NCBI GenBank assembly: GCA_935421135.1
Contig: OW285195.1
Location: 4,936,701-5,000,700 of the forward strand
Length of the DNA: 64,000 nucleotides
From: Bugulina stolonifera
Lineage: Eukaryota; Bryozoa; Gymnolaemata; Cheilostomatida; Bugulidae
Direction of reading: 5' to 3'
Shown in pieces: positions 10,517-23,634 of the stretch (position 1 is the first letter of the stretch; each line of letters starts with the position of its first letter). The position numbers were made by a program, and so were the translations under genes. The notes beneath the pieces are model-generated. The model was not told the origin of the DNA and did not search any database. It saw only the letters and a list, made by a program, of their open reading frames with translations.

Positions 10517-13500
10517 GCTGCTACTACTACTACTGCTGCTACTACTACCATTGGTGCTACTACTACTACTACCACCACTACTACTGCTGCTACTACCACC
10601 ACCACTATTACTACTACTGCTACTACTACTACCATTGCTGCTACTACTACTACCACCACTACTACTGCTGCTACTACCACCACCACTATTACTACTACTG
10701 ATACTGCTGCTACTACTACCATTGCTACTACTACCATTGCTACTACTACCATTGCTACTACTACTACTACTACTGATGCTACTACTACTACTACCACTGA
10801 TGCTACTACTACTACTACCACCACTACTACTACTACTACCATTGATGCATCTACTACTACTACCACTACTACTGCTACTACTACTGCTACTACCACTACT
10901 GCTGCTACTACTGCTGTTACTACTACTGCTGCTCCTACTGCTACTAGTACTTGTACTACTACTATTACTACTACTACCACTGTTGCTACTAATAGTCATT
11001 ATGCTGTTGCTGTTACTATTATTACTGCTCCTGTTACAAAGAAACCAACCTGTTTCCACTCCAGGAATCCGGGTCGTGTTGAACAGCCTCTCGTACTGAA
11101 CAGAGTCTAAAGGTACAGTCTTGTTTACCAGCAGCTACAAGTGATCCATAACATCAATTCAATAGATTGACCGTGAAGAAACACAAGTGTTAGCATTTAA
11201 TGCTAGGACCAAAGATGTGGAATGCCAAGTTAAAGCATTATTAAATTTCGCGACAGTCTAGTGTGTTCAAGTTCCAGTAAAGAGTTTTATCGCAGACAAG
11301 GCATAATAGTCTTCACTAATCAGGTACTGTCATGCTGTAATGAAAACAGGGTTGCAAACATTCTCGGAAAATGACAAAATTTCAATTACTTAAAGGGCTA
11401 CAGAAATGATAATATTTTGTTTGGTCTATCTAAACTTTAAGCTCTGAGGCTGCTATATTCACTTAATCAAAACTCTGTAAATAATTTGAGCTGGGAAATG
11501 CCAGCATATAGAATCATCATGAAAATCGGGTTCTGGAAAAGGAAGTCCCAAGTTACAGGGGTGTTGTCCACTTCCTGTATGACGTGTGAAGGCCCATAGC
11601 TTGGCTCTCTAACTATAGTCCTGTGTAGGGGAGTTACCAGGTGCCCCATACTTCCACTAAAATCTCACAGCTATGAGCTTTCTGTAATTATTTGGCTTAT
11701 GCAATCCTATGGTTTTCTCAATAATATGGCTAGCTATTGAGTAATACAGTACAAGCAGGGCACTCAAAGGAAGCTATGAGTGAGGATATTGAGGCAAAAA
11801 ATCCTGTAGTTGTTGACCAAAGCTTGTTGAGGGCAATTAATGGCTATGCTGTAGTAATATAATAATTCTGCAGATATCATTAGTATAAATACATGTATAC
11901 ATACAAAATAATTTTGATATTTAAATTACAAGTGACAATATACATGTAATATGCATGTATTAATTGTTATATAGACCTACATGTACATTCAGACATTATA
12001 CTGCGTTATGGTCTAATACAGTATCAGGATGTACGTGTATTACAACGTGCATGCATGGTATTACTGTACATTAAAATGTACTGCACTCTAATACAAATAA
12101 ATATTTCATTGGAGGAATAGGAAGTAATGCAACAGTTATTCAAGCCAATTGAGTGTGGCATATATCATTTGGGGCCACATGCTGTAATAAGCAAATGCAC
12201 ATAAAACAAGAAAACATGGCAGACCTGAGGTACTCTGTTGTAACAAGCAAAATTTTACCAAAGACACAGTGATTAACTAGATTCAAGTTTCTGTTTGAAG
12301 CCCAGACTTGGAATAGCAGATTAGATGAGGACATTGGGTACTGCTGGCATTAATTCCCACCCATTACCTATGCTGGAATTTCAGCTAAATTAACCACACT
12401 AATTTAATTGGCTAGGCTTTGTTATGTAACAACTTCCATTTTGTTTCCACAGTTACAGAGTAAAAAAAGTTTACATCCTTTGTAATTCAATATGGCAGAA
12501 TGAGAGATTGTAGTGTTTTTAATTTGCAGAAAACAGACAAACTAATTATATTATATGAATTTTTCTGGTATATATGGAAAAATAATAACCTATATAACAC
12601 AATTGCTACATGAAAAGGCATGGTTTCAGTAGTACTTTAAAGGGATTTTCAACTGATGGATTTTTACCTTTAATAATTTCAAAACTACCTTAAAGTAATT
12701 CAACACTATTGAGTGAAAATTACGTTAAGTTTGGAATGACAAAAATCATCTATTGGATCATATAAAATAAGAAACTATTTATAAAGTTTTAGGGTTGTAG
12801 TCCTTGGTTCAGTTCAGTACAAGTACATCCAGTAATCAATTTAACTCATTTATAAGTTTAATTCAACTCGTCTTCATTTTAATGTGCAAAAATGGCGAGA
12901 ATGAAGCTCTTTGAAAACATAATTCAACAACACAAACAAAATTATTTGATTACACTTTAGTGGTATTTAAGATTGGCCATGCGGTCAATTGATAAGTCAC
13001 CAACTTCTTTCAAAACTTTATACAATTAGTCCCGAAAATTGCTGCACGGAAATAAGTGATAGGTGTCACTACAAACAGTCGTGTAACACAAAGATATACT
13101 AACCGGCTCAAGTGACTCATGTTCAATCTGCTCTCTGAACTGAAGGAAGGCATGCACCATATTACCTGCTCGGGCAGCCTGGATAGTTGTTGGATGGACA
13201 AATATAACATCCTACAACGAGTACGAGTCATAATGTGAAATAAAACAATTCACAACCAGCTACTACGGAAGGCATCAACATTCATTAAATACGCGATAAG
13301 AAAACTTCGTACATGTTATAATGCAGCGAACACTGCGGACCTTGGAAAAAGCAAGAGTTGTCTTCTCTTCATGATGGTAATAAGGTGTGGATAAGGCACT
13401 TCCAGTCTGAATCATGATAAACCGATTCACACCAAATCACCAACACGGAGCCGTACTAGACCATCAACACTAACTCACACCAAATAGTGATCACACTGAC

Positions 13501-16500
13501 TCACACCAAATAGTGATCACACTAACTCAAACTAAACAGTGATCACACCGACTCAAACTAAACAGTGATCACACCGACTCACACTAAATAGTGATCACAC
13601 TAACTCACACCAATTAGTGATCACACTGACTCAAACTAAATAGTGATCACACTGACTCAAACTAAACAGTGATCACACCGACTCACACCAAATAGTGATC
13701 ACACTAACTCACACCAAATAGTGATCACACTAACTCAAACTAAATAGTGATCACACTGACTCAAACTAAACAGTGATCACACCGACTCACACTAAATAGT
13801 GATCACACTAACTCACACCAATTAGTGATCACACTGACTCAAACTAAATAGTGATCACACTGACTCAAACTAAACAGTAATCAAACCGACTCACCAGCCC
13901 GTAGTAGTTAGAGTTGACCATGATAGGAGAACGTCCCCTCAAGTACACATACTCTTCCCACCAATCAGTGACATAGTTAGTCGACCACCATGATTTGAGA
14001 ATGAGGTAACGCTGCAGTTTCTTACCAATACCACCAAAGAACTCGTCTGCTAGTTTTACCATTCTTTCATATTCAATGTCACTGAGTAGAGGTCGGACAG
14101 ACTTCAGATACTATGATAAAACAAATATAACAACTATCGTGTAGGTGCAACAGATAATGTCGTGTAAATGATTTACAAATGAAAGTATATTATAGACCTA
14201 ATACAATGTAAGTAGCCTAAACATTTATAGAATACATTAGAGTTAACAGTTGTTATTTCATAATAGAGAATGATCTTTACCAGTAATAAAGACCAGCAGC
14301 AGAGAAATAGGTTGAAAGTAATTCTGCAGATGTTTACTACATTTATCCGCCATGGAATTTGAAAACTACATGTATATGCCTGGAGAAAGTTGAGAATGGT
14401 GTGGGAAACTGAGCTAAGAAAAGAGAGATGAAAATATTTGGGAAAGGACAACTTCTAGAAGGTAGATAACTCCAAATTATGCTACTACTCTATAATATAC
14501 TTATACCAGCTATTGTAGTATATAGCTATATAGTAGACTAGTTATATTTTCGTGGGTGTCTTACATGAAGGATACACCATGAGCTTCCATGATGGCCTCA
14601 CAGTACTTGATACAATTCATGGAAAAACAACAACAGAATGGGTACCAAACATGCTATAAGTATAAAGGGACCCAGAGAGATATTATTATGCATGCATGTA
14701 TACCAGATTGGAGTAGAACATGGCATATCCTGAAGGTACTGGCAGGATTTCAATTATTGCCAAACCATTTATTACTCATAAAAATAGTGAAATAGTTCAT
14801 TGCCCATTTCGCAATAATGATCAACTAAATAACATACATGTAAGTACACTATAAAATATCTACTTGTCTCTCTGGTTTACTGTGATCTAAAATAAAATAC
14901 ACAGTATCCAGTGAACTGACCAGTGGCATGCATATGCTAACAGTAAAGGCTAATTTAGTCCAGTTCACTGGCCAATATTAGTGTAATATAATAATGCTAA
15001 CCCAGTTCATTGGCAAGTGTCCAAGAATTTATAGCCTATATATACATGTACATGTATGTAATATAAATAATAATAATTAAATAATAAGTATTGAATTCCA
15101 TGGATCGTTGAACAAGTTGTTATAGTGTAGCCTGATTAGTTTAAACTAATCTAAGAGGTCACTCAACTAACTGCCCTGTGGCCACTAATAGATTATTATA
15201 TTATATAGGATATTAAAGATCTATAAAATTAATGAGTTTTCAATACTTTATAAAAGGATTAAAGGGTGAAGGACTGAGGTATATATATTTAGTAATAGAA
15301 ACTCCTACACACTGCCTAGCAGTATGTTAAATGTTAACTAGTCTCTTCACTAGTAGCAGGAATAATACTGCACTATCATATAAGGAGTGAAGGTTTACAA
15401 TAAATCTGTTGTAGTAAGAAGAATTTGTGAAAATTTCAGATGAAAAGTTCAAGCTATCCCAGTATCCTATGTATATTATGGTTTCATCAGTCAAACAAGA
15501 CTTCAGGACCTAAGGCTAAAAATGAAAATGTGTAATACTGGACCTGCTTAGTGTCTAGAGAGACACAGCAATACCAAAGATTAGGGTTGGGAGCATTACC
15601 CAGCCCTCATCACATACCCTTTGCTGTGTGGATTTGAGGCCAGGAACAGGTAGCTTGGGAAGGGCAGCTTGGAAGCTATAGAGTAGAGGCTTGGTTCCCT
15701 TGAGTAGCTTGACCAGACCGACCCAGACCTTATTAGGCATACTCATATGTCCGTGAGCCGAGTACATCCAGGTGTGGTTGAGCAGAAGTAGCTTGAGAGT
15801 GTACCTCCATACCAATACGTAGAGAATCCAGACAGAAATGCCAAACAGGAGAGCAGCAATTAGTTCACACTGCTCATGCACACACCTAAAACAGGAAGGA
15901 TCTTTCAAGTGGAACTTGAGAATTTTTGGAAATTTTACTCAAATGCCAAATAAGTTGCTGAACATTCACCATCAACAGTTTCGGACGTGTGAGTAAACGC
16001 TTTTTACCATATCGTTGTCAGTATTCTGTAAAGGAGGGTGGGTAAGGATAAGAACTTGCGACTGTTCAACAATGTCAGTTCGAAACGAAACGTTCTGAAA
16101 ACTTCAAAATCTCAATCCCAAAACTCCAAAAGAAAGTTATTGGAACATCCTGTTTTGAACTGACATTTTCACAATGTCTCTTTACTATAAGGATAGATAG
16201 GGCAGGTGGCCATATCATAGAACTTGAGTACAACTGTCCACATTTCTCTACTTATATCCTGTTACTGCACTGAACAACAGCTGATGGTATGCAAACATGT
16301 GCTCATTGTTTACCACTTGTCAGATTTCCCCTCAAACAATAATAAGAATTCCCACCCAACTAGTAGGCCTACTACTACTACACAAAGTTCCTAGTAATGT
16401 ATTCATTATCAAAATTGTTACACAACTTGGTCATATGGTTGGGGCATGTGCCAAGTTCCAACTCCGTGTAGATAAATTCAATGAGAAGTGAGTGTGTAAT

Positions 16501-18287
16501 ACACATATTAGACTTGGATAGATAAGGCTGTATATAATATCAGTAGTACAGTGTATAATGGCATGTAGAGGTCAGTGTACAAAGTCCACATCTACCGCAT
16601 GGCCTTGGCTCAGCCAGTAGTCTAGGAATTCACTCTTTATCATGTTACCATAGGTTAGTGACTAGACAGGGATAATGAAACTAGTAGAGGACTGTGAACA
16701 GCCTGTATAACTGGATATGATAAGAATGAATCCCCTGCTGTAGTACACTGGGTGGGGGGTTCATCTGCACTGACAGCAATATGGTAGCAATGTTCATGGT
16801 TATTAGTTAGGCCTATAGAGAGTAGCACTGTGTATGCAGTGTACATGTATATATAGAAAGGACAAGTAGGTAAAAACTAGCAACTAACTACCCATCAATC
16901 AATGTCATGTTACTAGATGAGCAGTAGGAACTCAGTAATCACAGGCCAAAGCTTATCCTCAGTTAGGCTTGCCAAGTTGGCTGATGAAAGTCAGGGAGAT
17001 TCAGCCTTGGGTGGGGGGGGGGGGGGGGTTTTGACTTTAGGTGGAGTACCAAAATTTGAGTTGAAAATCAGGGAGTCACCTGCGGAATCTGAGGAACTTA
17101 CTAAGCCAGATACGGAGACAGCCGTGAGAGAATAACAAGAAACCCTTTCCCCTGTGTATCATAATGATGCATTATTCCTTACTACCCAGCCAGGGTCCCA
17201 ATGACCAAACCCCATTTGAAGAGTTTGGAACCCATGATACTGACCACGAGAAACAGCTACCTGTTTTGTAGCCTATGCCCCAGTCACATGCCCTGAAGCC
17301 AGAGGTAAGTACTACGCCCCGATAAGTTATTAATAAGGCTACTTACTCAGGGAAGAAGCTCGCTGCATAGTCTATGGTACCATGTGACCAATCCTTGTCA
17401 CTGTACAGCTGCAATCCCATGGCTATGGCTGTTATGAGAAAGAGGCTGACAGGTGGAGCCGGGTAGAGAATGTTAACACAGTGATTCTACAGACACCATA
17501 TTACACGCATCAGTCATATTCACAACAACATATACGAGCATGATAGTGATTCTGTGTTTAAAAAACTGAAAGTAATACGAAAACTTTCTCAGTAGAGATA
17601 CAAAGCTAGGTATGTCTGAGAGAACGATGAAATAGAAGAGTACAGTAGAATCATTCTAATGTGACGACAAACTTTCCTTTCCCGTAATTATTATTGTAGG
17701 TATGAAGTCAAGGAGATCCCCACATTACGAGTTGCCTAGCGATTAGAACTACGAAACAAGACAGCGGAGGTAAAGGTGGGAACTCTAGTCATCATAGTTA
17801 ACTGTCACTGTTTGGCCATCCACATTTGTGCTAAAGAACACTGAGTTATATGCTTATTAGATGGCTGGCCGATTATACTGTACAATACCAGAGCAACTGG
17901 GGCCATTACATTACCGACCCTCAGTCAGAGAAAATAGGGATAACACCAACTTGTTCTTCCACCACTGGTTTGTACTAACATCATAGACAGCAAACTGTAC
18001 ATGAAGTTTGTTGGCAGATAACTCCAGAGGGGTCAGACGTTTTCTGACTGGACTAATTCGAAGGTTGCGAACACATTTAGATTTGGCTCACTGAACAATT
18101 ATATGGCACATAGCCTATGTATCAAAAAATAAGAGAGTGAACTCACTTTAAATCGGATGAATCGCAATTTCCAGGAATGAACTCCACTGAACCAAACTGC
18201 TTTGAGTGCCTCATGGTTGTATCTGACGTCTACTCCCTCCGGTGTGACGTTGAAGGAGAAGGCTACAGCAGCGTGTGCTTCTGCCAT
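4905..18287 (-). CDS. CPT1: Carnitine O-palmitoyltransferase 1
   Basis: This outer-mitochondrial-membrane enzyme converts long-chain acyl-CoA to acylcarnitine, the committed step of mitochondrial fatty-acid import. Exons in transcript order: 18287-18147, 17486-17347, 15885-15618, 14110-13895, 13211-13104, 11134-11050, 10359-10241, 9978-9736, 9616-9483, one of 9204-9139 / 8869-8804 / 8454-8389, 7755-7599, 7338-7246, 6986-6773, 6192-6083, 5301-5131, 4973-4905 (TAG). Phases agree throughout. With one alternative exon the product is 777 aa, close to the 773 aa of vertebrate CPT1A. The start MAEAH keeps the Glu3 and His5 linked to malonyl-CoA sensitivity. Two membrane segments lie at about 53-74 and 102-120. 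[33 protein letters not shown], catalytic His483 in [21 protein letters not shown] and GGGFGP (from 719) are all present. A short 5' UTR (18288-18309) follows an acceptor, so at least one upstream non-coding exon is expected. Confidence 0.97.
5330..5706. repeat. 31-bp minisatellite in the last CPT1 intron
   Basis: About eleven diverged copies of a roughly 31-bp unit containing ACCAATCAGATGTAAGCAC and ACAGTAAGTAGA. It begins just beyond the acceptor of exon 5301-5131 and fills much of the intron up to exon 6192-6083. Confidence 0.85.
6293..6765. repeat. Trinucleotide repeat filling a CPT1 intron
   Basis: Imperfect (CTA/CCG/CTG) triplets such as CTACTACCGCTACTG occupy nearly the whole intron between exons 6986-6773 and 6192-6083, starting next to the donor. 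All frames are open on both strands, giving spurious Leu-, Val- or Ser-rich translations. Confidence 0.9.
8389..8454 (-). CDS. CPT1: CPT1 alternative exon C (variant active-site flank)
   Basis: A third 66-nt copy, flanked by GTTTACTCCAG and GTAACC, with the same phases. It encodes [11 protein letters not shown] then [11 protein letters not shown]. Its first base is C instead of G, so the codon split with the upstream exon becomes TGC (Cys) instead of TGG (Trp), and Ala becomes Phe: the catalytic His-Ser would be followed by C-F-D-A-P. Similarity to copy B (LDLE) suggests B and C arose from a later duplication than A. Confidence 0.8.
8804..8869 (-). CDS. CPT1: CPT1 alternative exon B
   Basis: A second 66-nt copy 269 nt downstream of exon A on the transcript, flanked by TTTTAACAG and GTATAT, with the same entry and exit phases. 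It encodes [11 protein letters not shown] then [11 protein letters not shown], keeping the W-A-D-A-P that follows the catalytic His-Ser but with a different distal half. The splice sites look functional and there is no stop codon or frameshift. Confidence 0.87.
9139..9204 (-). CDS. CPT1: CPT1 alternative exon A (post-catalytic-His segment)
   Basis: A 66-nt exon flanked by TGTAG and GTGAGA. It completes the Trp codon after His-Ser and encodes [11 protein letters not shown] followed by [11 protein letters not shown]. Entry and exit are both phase 2, fitting exon 9616-9483 and exon 7755-7599 exactly. The SFDS segment resembles the vertebrate form (SIDS) more than the other two copies do, so this may be the ancestral version. 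It is the first of three tandem copies in transcript order. Confidence 0.9.
10388..10990. repeat. Trinucleotide repeat filling CPT1 intron 6
   Basis: About 600 bp of (CTA)n with CCA, CTG and ATT interruptions lie between exons 11134-11050 and 10359-10241, leaving about 60 nt at the donor and 28 nt at the acceptor. On the transcript this is (TAG)n/(TGG)n. The long open frames across it (poly-Ser, poly-Val, poly-Leu) are repeat artefacts. Confidence 0.9.
13440..13894. repeat. 26-bp minisatellite abutting a CPT1 splice donor
   Basis: About 17 copies of a 26-bp unit of the form CACCAAATAGTGATCACACT plus AACT, each centred on the palindrome GTGATCAC. On the minus strand about half of the units contain GTGAGT. 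The authentic donor of exon 14110-13895 (GTGAGTCGG) sits at the edge of the array inside a diverged unit. Confidence 0.88.
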
Positions 18288-19809
18288 CTTACGCTAGACG
18301 TGCTGACGTCTGGAAGAAATGTACTGCATTATTATTAGATAAACCTGTTGTTTTCAACTTAATATCTAATCAGATCCAAATCGTCTATTTAATACTCCAG
18401 TTATCAATCTAAACTTTTGAGAGGTGTAGAGGGATTAACCACACCGGACATTTACTATTGCACCATAATATATCCTACACATACAGTATACAAAGCATTC
18501 ACCAGAAACTCAGGTCCATTTAGAAATGCTAATCACAAAGTACCGTACCGAATGAGTCTCGAGTAACTGAGCATTGAAAATACAGACATCGTGAAAACAC
18601 TTGCAACTATTCAGCCCGTATGACCCTTTCAGCATCACACTACAGCATTTTAGTGGGAGGTTAGACTTCTATTAGCCACAAAGGAATAGATGTCAATGCA
18701 AGGTCAATGCAAGGGGCTACGACTGATATTGCTCCTACCCGACGGCCACTGAAGGCTGCTTCTTGGACACTCGCAACAAGATAAATGGCTGCACCCAAGT
18801 GAAGATCAGGAATCTACTATAGGCAATCAGGTTGACCAGCTAAAATCTAAAAAAGAATAATCAACTACAAAACATAGTACAATATAATTATAATAGAATC
18901 GAAATGAACTGCACACATTCAATAATATCATGTATGATGTCTTACGAACCGCCAGTGACAGGTTCGCCTGGTAGACAATGACTACTGAAGTGATACATAA
19001 TCAGGTCAAGCTGTCAGCCTGAAACAAAGTTTTAGAAAATGACAATCACTATTCTGAACACTGGGCAGGTATAAGAAGTAGAAAATGTGATCAAAAATCT
19101 GATTTGAGCGTACAGCTTACAATGGTTGCTTGTTCTCAAAAACTAAAACACAGCATTATTGTTTGTTAAGTTGTAATCCATTGAATAACATGAAGCAATC
19201 TAAACATTTGGTTGTTATTCAGTAAAGATTTGACAATCATATGAAACAAAGCAAAAATGTTAACAAGGTTCCTTGCTTCAGGCCTATTAATTGCACGCAT
19301 CTCTGTGACAGCCTAATATAAACTTGCTGTATAAGGAGATACAACGGCCAGGTAAAACACTATGGAACCAGCAGATGTGAGAAGTTTAATATGAAACTGG
19401 GAAAAAACAGGATTTTTTCCTTAGTTTTCACTGTGTATTTTCCTTCAAATTATCAAGATGGCCATTTTCAAGAAGACGGAAATAAAATAAATATCATTAA
19501 ATGCATTCCTAAATCCTAACCCTTGACCAATTCACCTGTGTAGCACAAGGTAATCGATACGGCTATTACTCAGCAGTGCTAGTTAAGATCCAAGTTATTT
19601 GGTCTAGAAGTCAACTATAGCTAAGCATTTAATCAGAAATCCATAAAAATTTCATGTGGGAATGTCAGGGTGTGCTGGTCAGTGGTATATGGATTAGCTC
19701 TAGACTCTTTGAAGGCAATCTACAATGATTAAATCAATTCTGCAGTTAAATCCAGCCGATATCTATGCATGTGGTTTGCTGGCTGTGTGCTACCACCGTT
19801 GGTTATTAC

Positions 19810-19945
19810 CAGAGCTGGGTCCAAGTCATAGATTTGACTTGACTTGACTTGAGGCAGCACTGACTTGACTTGGACTTGACTTGCCTCCAAAATTTTAGAA
19901 ATGACTTGACTTGTTGACTTGCAAGTCGACTTGGACCCAACTCTG
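19810..19945. mobile_element. 136-bp hAT-type MITE
   Basis: Terminal inverted repeats CAGAGCTGGGTCCAAGTC (19810-19827) and GACTTGGACCCAACTCTG (19928-19945) match at 17 of 18 positions. Identical 8-bp sequences GTTATTAC flank the element (19802-19809 and 19946-19953). An 8-bp target duplication with CAGAG-type ends is the hallmark of hAT elements. The interior is a GACTTG-rich simple sequence without coding capacity. Confidence 0.85.
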
Positions 19946-22900
19946 GTTATTACAGTATTCGTGTTATTTATTAATTTATTAAAAATATTGGTTTATTTGG
20001 CTACGCTAACATCCAAGGCCAAGGAGTGGCATTTTATTCTGCGTGATTGATATTATTATTTCAGTAAAGTATTTAGTAACCTTGAAATTGAGCGCTGCCA
20101 TGGCATTCAACGACACCTATCAATACTATTTGCTTTGCCAGTTATCTCAAAGAAAATGAAAGCATTATTGAAGTTAGACATTTACTTGACTTACTGCTAC
20201 TTGCAGTTAGGACATGAAAAAATTAGGCAGTACCCAGTCCTACTAGATGGGGGGGGGGGGGAGAAACTTTTTTTTTTAAAAGTTTTCCCACTGAGACCGT
20301 CAGGGAATGGAAGAGATGTGGGAACACAATTTGGATGTTTTCTTCCTCTTTCTCTCCTTTTCGATAACTTTTATTCCCTTTTAACAGGTATCATTGTGGT
20401 TGAGTGACTGAAAGTGAATGACTATGTTTGAGTGAGGAACTGATAAGTCATAAGAATAGCACTAAATTCAAATAAATATTTTTTGTAACTAAACTTTACT
20501 TTAATAAAAAGCAATTAATATTTATATTATATTAATATAAATAAATAAGTGATTTGAACTAAAACTATAAAGAAATGAATCAACTGATAACTGAGTAGTC
20601 ACTACAGTCGCTTATTGGGTCATTAGTTATTTTTACTGAGCAAGTACTAAGTTGCTGTCAGTACAGTGATTTGATTGATTGTGAAGTTAAGTTTAGTTAT
20701 TACTGCTAAGTTTTAGTTTAGTTTGTTAACCTGACTCTACTCTGATTCCTTTTGCTTTATCATTTTTGTTCGCTTAGTTTTTATTTTTAGATTCTGATAG
20801 CAAATTGAAATTAAAACTAGCATGGTATATTTGCACTTTTAGAAATATAAAAAACAAATATATATACATAACAAATTAAATTGTTAGAGGAGTTGCTAAC
20901 CTGGGGATAGTTGAGCAGTTTGGTTCACTATAATTGCTGGACAAAAAGACACGATGGTTATTATTTACAGGAAGGCGTGGTCTTAAAGTGAATAACCAAT
21001 CATTGCTGTGGACTTTGATCAGAGCCTTAGAGCCACAGATAGAATTTTTGTAATGCGAATATGTTCTAATGGCACTCAACGTGCGCGTGCGGGCAGAATC
21101 AATTTAGAACGGTGGCAATGGATTACTAGTATACAATGTAAAATGCTCATGGAGTTGTCCTCTCAGCACGATATCTTTGCTGTTGCACGACACTTTGGCG
21201 ACCGCAGGAAACGCCTTGTATTGCACTAACCTACTCGCCACTCGCAAATGGGTGGCTACTGAACTTCTGTAGATTTCAATTGACTCTGGCAGTTAATTTT
21301 AGTCATAGTCTAGTGTGCTTTTGTGTGCCTGCAGTCTGCTTAGTATGAGAAGCTCAGCTCAGGATGGGAGAAAAAGGAGGTTTCAAACCAATGGTTGAGA
21401 CCTAAAATTGGGAATTATGTCGCTCAAATATCTAGATACTCTAGGTTGAGAAGAACTGTATTTTTATTTTATTACTATTAAAATAAAAAATTAACTGATA
21501 TCATAATCATCATAATTAATGATCATAATCATGGACAAACGTGATCATGATGATGATGAAGGGGATAAATAAAAATAATATAATATATAAATTTAATTCA
21601 ATTTTATTCTGTTTGTTTGTTTATAAAATTAAAAGTAAAAATTGAAAGAAGTTTAAAGTTAAAGTAAGTGAATTTCAGTTGACAATTGTATTGTTTATTG
21701 TTACTATGATTGGTATTATTTATAATAATTAATAATAATAAATCATAATTATAAATTTAAATTATGGATATTTATTTTTCATCGTTCGATTTAGATAAAT
21801 TTAATTAATCATCAATGCTTGGTTGATGGGATATTTATATTAAATATTAGTGACCTCTATTTAAGCAATAATTAAACTAATAAAATGAATCTTTTTGTCT
21901 GTTGAATTTCATTGTAAATTAAAATTGTTGTTGTATAGTAGGCTAATAATTAAATATTTAAATTAACGATCACTAAACTATAATTACTTCCCATACTATG
22001 CTATCAGACTATGACGAAATTGTTAATCATCGAACAGGCATGGCAGTGATCACCAGGGCTACAGCCCGTAATGAACCCACATTTATTTTAACTAACTCCA
22101 GATACTACTACCAAAGATTCTTATGAAAGACTATTCGTGAACTGAAGTATTAACCAAGATCATAACAGTCAGCCACCAACAACTATTTGCACATACTTTA
22201 TCATGTATAGGCCCTACTAGTCGCAATGAGACACAACTGTACTGCAAGCTGAATTGAGATTGAATTTGTTGCCAGGATGCTCTGGTGCGTACTAAATAAA
22301 GGAAATGTAAGATGAGGCTATAGGCTTACACGGAATGAGAGGTGTGATGGTAGACAACTAATGAATAACATGTAATCCTGAAATCCCTAGCCAAAAAGTA
22401 AATGTACACTGTTATACGAATGATGCACTCTATTTATGCCACTGGTGGTCAAGAGTGTCCTAGCTCATCAGAGGTTCCTCATAACATTCAAAATTATTTA
22501 GTAAGTACGTAAGTATTTTTATTATTAGATTTAAATTACTGTAATTTTAATGGTAGTAGCCTAATCATAATTTAATAATTCTAACTTTAAAGTAATAATA
22601 ATATTTTACAGTTAGGCTTATTAAATTATATTAATATTTAAAGTGACTGTGGGTAGCGCGGAACTGACACGCTGTACGCACTAGCTGTGGGAGCCAATCA
22701 AACGCAGTTCTGGGTCAAGCAGCGACTTGAAATTGTTAACAGAGTCCTACAGGTCTGACATGCCCTATCATGTAAATTAAATGTGTAGACCCTTATGTAT
22801 ACATAGGACGGACTCTTCTCTAATAATCTATATAATACATGGGTCCAACTGGCATTGTTTCAGCATTGGATCAAAGTGATGAGAATTATAAATTTATGAT

Positions 22901-23634
22901 GTCTTTGAATATGCGGCTATGATGATTATAGTGGATGCGACAGTAACTTGATTAGATCAGTCAAAATGTGTAGTACATAAATTATGAAGACGATAATATA
23001 AAAAGGTGGCACTTGCGTATGTGTGCTTCCTTTACTATTCTGAATTATTTGCTTGCAGACAAAATAATAGTATTAAATTTGGGATAAGGTGAGAAAATAA
23101 TCATGTGCTGTTGTGTTGTCCGAACATACCGATTCTGGTGTGGAGTCTGAGCGACCTCGAGACTATGCTAAGGATTTGAGTTTCTGTTGAGAGAGCTTGT
23201 GTATGTATGCAGTTAAGCAAGCAACATGAAGAACTGCAATTTAAGGATCAATTACTTTTTTAGGTTCACACAAGCCGCCAACAAGTATACAAAAGTGTAG
23301 CACCCTTTATGCTAATTTCCACTTCTTGGGCTGGGAGCGAATTCAGCAAGACTTGGTTATTATGGCCGAATATAACATCTCGGTAGATTAGAACAAACAA
23401 ACAGTAAGGATATATAAAAAACTAGTATTTCAAATACATACATCGGTCATGTAGATGTGTTGTAATATGGCACAAGCAAATAGATTAAATTATTTGCGTT
23501 GTTATAGGCCTACAGGTGAGTAATTGTAACATGTACAAAGATATAATACTGTGGATGTGAATGTAGGTTGACTGATGGTATTTTGGTTGCAATGAAGTTA
23601 TACAGGACAGGTAATGCAGTGGGACACAACAAAT

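Noticed and set aside
10103..11099. Poly-Ser, poly-Val and poly-Leu open frames
   Set aside because: Repeat artefact of CPT1 intron 6; the real exons are the short segments 10241-10359 and 11050-11134.
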